Source: Rhizobium sp. NXC14
GTDB lineage: Bacteria; Pseudomonadota; Alphaproteobacteria; Rhizobiales; Rhizobiaceae
DNA length: 64,000 nt
Assembly (NCBI RefSeq): GCF_002117485.1
Contig: NZ_CP021032.1
Coordinates: 310,001-374,000 of the forward strand
Direction of reading: 5' to 3'
Made by a program: the position numbers and the translations under genes. The notes beneath the pieces are model-generated. The model searched no databases and had not been told where the DNA came from. It saw only the letters and a program-made list of their open reading frames with translations. Positions 62,646 to 64,000 of the stretch are shown in pieces; position 1 is the stretch's first letter; every line of letters starts with the position of its first letter.

Positions 62646-64000
62646 TCAGTTTCCGAGGATGCCGGGCAGGCGCAGGCCCTTGTCCCGGGCGCAATCGAGG
62701 GCGATGTCGTAGCCGGCATCGGCGTGGCGCATGACGCCGGTCGCGGGATCGTTCCAGAGCACGCGCTCGAGACGCTTTGCCGCATCATCCGTGCCGTCGG
62801 CACAGATGACGACGCCGGAGTGCTGCGAGAAGCCCATGCCAACGCCGCCGCCGTGATGCAGCGACACCCAGGTGGCGCCAGAGGCGGTGTTGAGCAGGGC
62901 GTTGAGCAGCGGCCAGTCTGAGACGGCGTCGGAGCCGTCCTTCATCGCCTCGGTTTCGCGGTTCGGCGAGGCGACCGAGCCGGAATCGAGGTGGTCGCGG
63001 CCGATGACGATCGGCGCGGAAAGCTCGCCGTTTTTGACCATTTCATTGAAGGCCAAAGCCAGGCGGTGACGATCGCCGAGGCCGACCCAGCAGATACGCG
63101 CCGGCAGGCCCTGGAAGGAAATGCGCTCCCTAGCCATGTCGAGCCAGTTGTGCAGGTGCTTGTTGTCGGGCAGCAGCTCCTTCACCTTGGCGTCGGTCTT
63201 GTAAATATCCTCCGGGTCGCCCGAGAGGGCTGCCCAGCGGAAGGGTCCGATGCCGCGGCAGAACAGCGGTCTTATATAGGCAGGCACGAAGCCGGGGAAG
63301 GCGAAGGCGTTTTCCAGGCCTTCATCCTTGGCGACCTGACGGATATTGTTGCCGTAGTCGAGTGTGGGAATGCCGGCGTTCCAGAAGGCGATCATCGCCT
63401 CGACATGCTCGCGCATCGAGGCGCGCGCCGCCTTTTCCACAGCCTTCGGATCGCTTTCGCGCTTAGCCTTCCACTCGGCCATAGTCCAGCCTTTCGGCAG
63501 GTAGCCGTTGATCGGATCATGCGCCGAGGTCTGGTCGGTGACGATGTCGGGGCGGATGCTGCGGCGAACCATTTCCGGCAGGATCTCGGCGGCATTGCCG
63601 AGCAGGCCGACGGACTTGGCTTCGCCTGCCTTCGTCCAGCGGTCGATCATCGCGAGTGCCTCGTCGAGCGTTTCGGCCTTGGCGTCGAGATAGCGGGTGC
63701 GCAGGCGGAAATCGATCGAATCCGGATTGCATTCGACGGCAAGGCAGCAAGCACCAGCCATGACGGCGGCGAGCGGCTGGGCGCCGCCCATGCCGCCGAG
63801 GCCCCCTGTCAGGATCCATTTGCCCTTGAGATTGCCGCCGTAGTGCTGGCGGCCGGCCTCGACGAAGGTCTCGTAGGTGCCCTGCACGATGCCCTGCGTG
63901 CCGATATAGATCCACGAACCGGCCGTCATCTGGCCATACATGGCAAGACCCTTCTTGTCCAACTCGTTGAAATGGTCCCAGGTCGCCCAATGCGGCACCA
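62646..64000 (-). CDS. hutU: Urocanate hydratase, C-terminal part (5' end outside window)
   Basis: The second step of histidine degradation, urocanate to imidazolonepropionate, using tightly bound NAD. The open frame runs off the right edge, so about 450 of roughly 557 residues are seen. Clear segments are [20 protein letters not shown], the NAD site [28 protein letters not shown] and [16 protein letters not shown]. It is followed by hutD. Confidence 0.96.
   Translation of the reverse strand, partial: VPHWATWDHFNELDKKGLAMYGQMTAGSWIYIGTQGIVQGTYETFVEAGRQHYGGNLKGKWILTGGLGGMGGAQPLAAVMAGACCLAVECNPDSIDFRLRTRYLDAKAETLDEALAMIDRWTKAGEAKSVGLLGNAAEILPEMVRRSIRPDIVTDQTSAHDPINGYLPKGWTMAEWKAKRESDPKAVEKAARASMREHVEAMIAFWNAGIPTLDYGNNIRQVAKDEGLENAFAFPGFVPAYIRPLFCRGIGPFRWAALSGDPEDIYKTDAKVKELLPDNKHLHNWLDMARERISFQGLPARICWVGLGDRHRLALAFNEMVKNGELSAPIVIGRDHLDSGSVASPNRETEAMKDGSDAVSDWPLLNALLNTASGATWVSLHHGGGVGMGFSQHSGVVICADGTDDAAKRLERVLWNDPATGVMRHADAGYDIALDCARDKGLRLPGILGN

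Overview
The window reads as DNA from a Rhizobium-type alphaproteobacterium of the R. leguminosarum/etli group. It is GC-rich and carries a bkd operon, pcaDCHGB with divergent pcaQ, hut genes, a Ti-type traA with oriT, ArdC, DUF736 and WGR plasmid genes, and RIME-like intergenic repeats. Whether the replicon is the chromosome or a megaplasmid/chromid cannot be decided from sequence alone. pca, hut and bkd loci sitting next to plasmid transfer genes make a large accessory replicon plausible.

Layout. 1-5857: the 3' part of an acyl-CoA dehydrogenase, then the complete branched-chain 2-oxoacid dehydrogenase complex (E1 alpha, E1 beta, E2, E3). 5858-9820: a decayed patch with remnants of gene 3' ends (gtrA-like, EAL-gene-like, lpd-like), an IS630 transposase stub, a ParDE-type toxin-antitoxin pair and a slipin/NfeD pair. 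10072-14520: a GAF-PAS-GGDEF-EAL c-di-GMP protein, an MscS channel and a Nudix hydrolase. 14615-22789: one long minus-strand operon of ten-base-scale overlaps, holding a split Rieske oxygenase, a GST, a purine-type aminohydrolase and a BMP-family (nucleoside-type) ABC importer. This resembles the NdmC/NdmE methylxanthine N-demethylase arrangement. 23540-25592: a gtrA-HAD-ubiA cluster suggesting polyprenyl-phosphate sugar chemistry. 25750-38010: a plasmid-derived island with a dead ISL3 element, ardC, a VapBC-type pair, a Toprim-protein remnant, DUF736, WGR, oriT, and a traA relaxase with an amber codon near its start and two BID-like C-terminal repeats.

38187-52395: a mixed block with a UDP-sugar dehydrogenase, DUF3095, small metabolic genes with an Rrf2 regulator, two class III cyclases (one a CyaC-like membrane/2Fe-2S/cyclase fusion), an FkbM methyltransferase, a glycosyltransferase with a deacetylase-like partner, hydrolases and an MBL protein. 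52721-57901: the protocatechuate branch of the beta-ketoadipate pathway, interrupted and flanked by two RIME-like repeats. 57972-64000: an Xre/RES toxin-antitoxin pair, small hydrolases, DUF899, a J-domain protein, and hutU (running off the right edge) with hutD.

Together the window combines catabolic operons for amino-acid, aromatic, histidine and probably purine-type compounds, signalling proteins (c-di-GMP, cAMP), and a mobile island whose transfer genes look partly inactivated.
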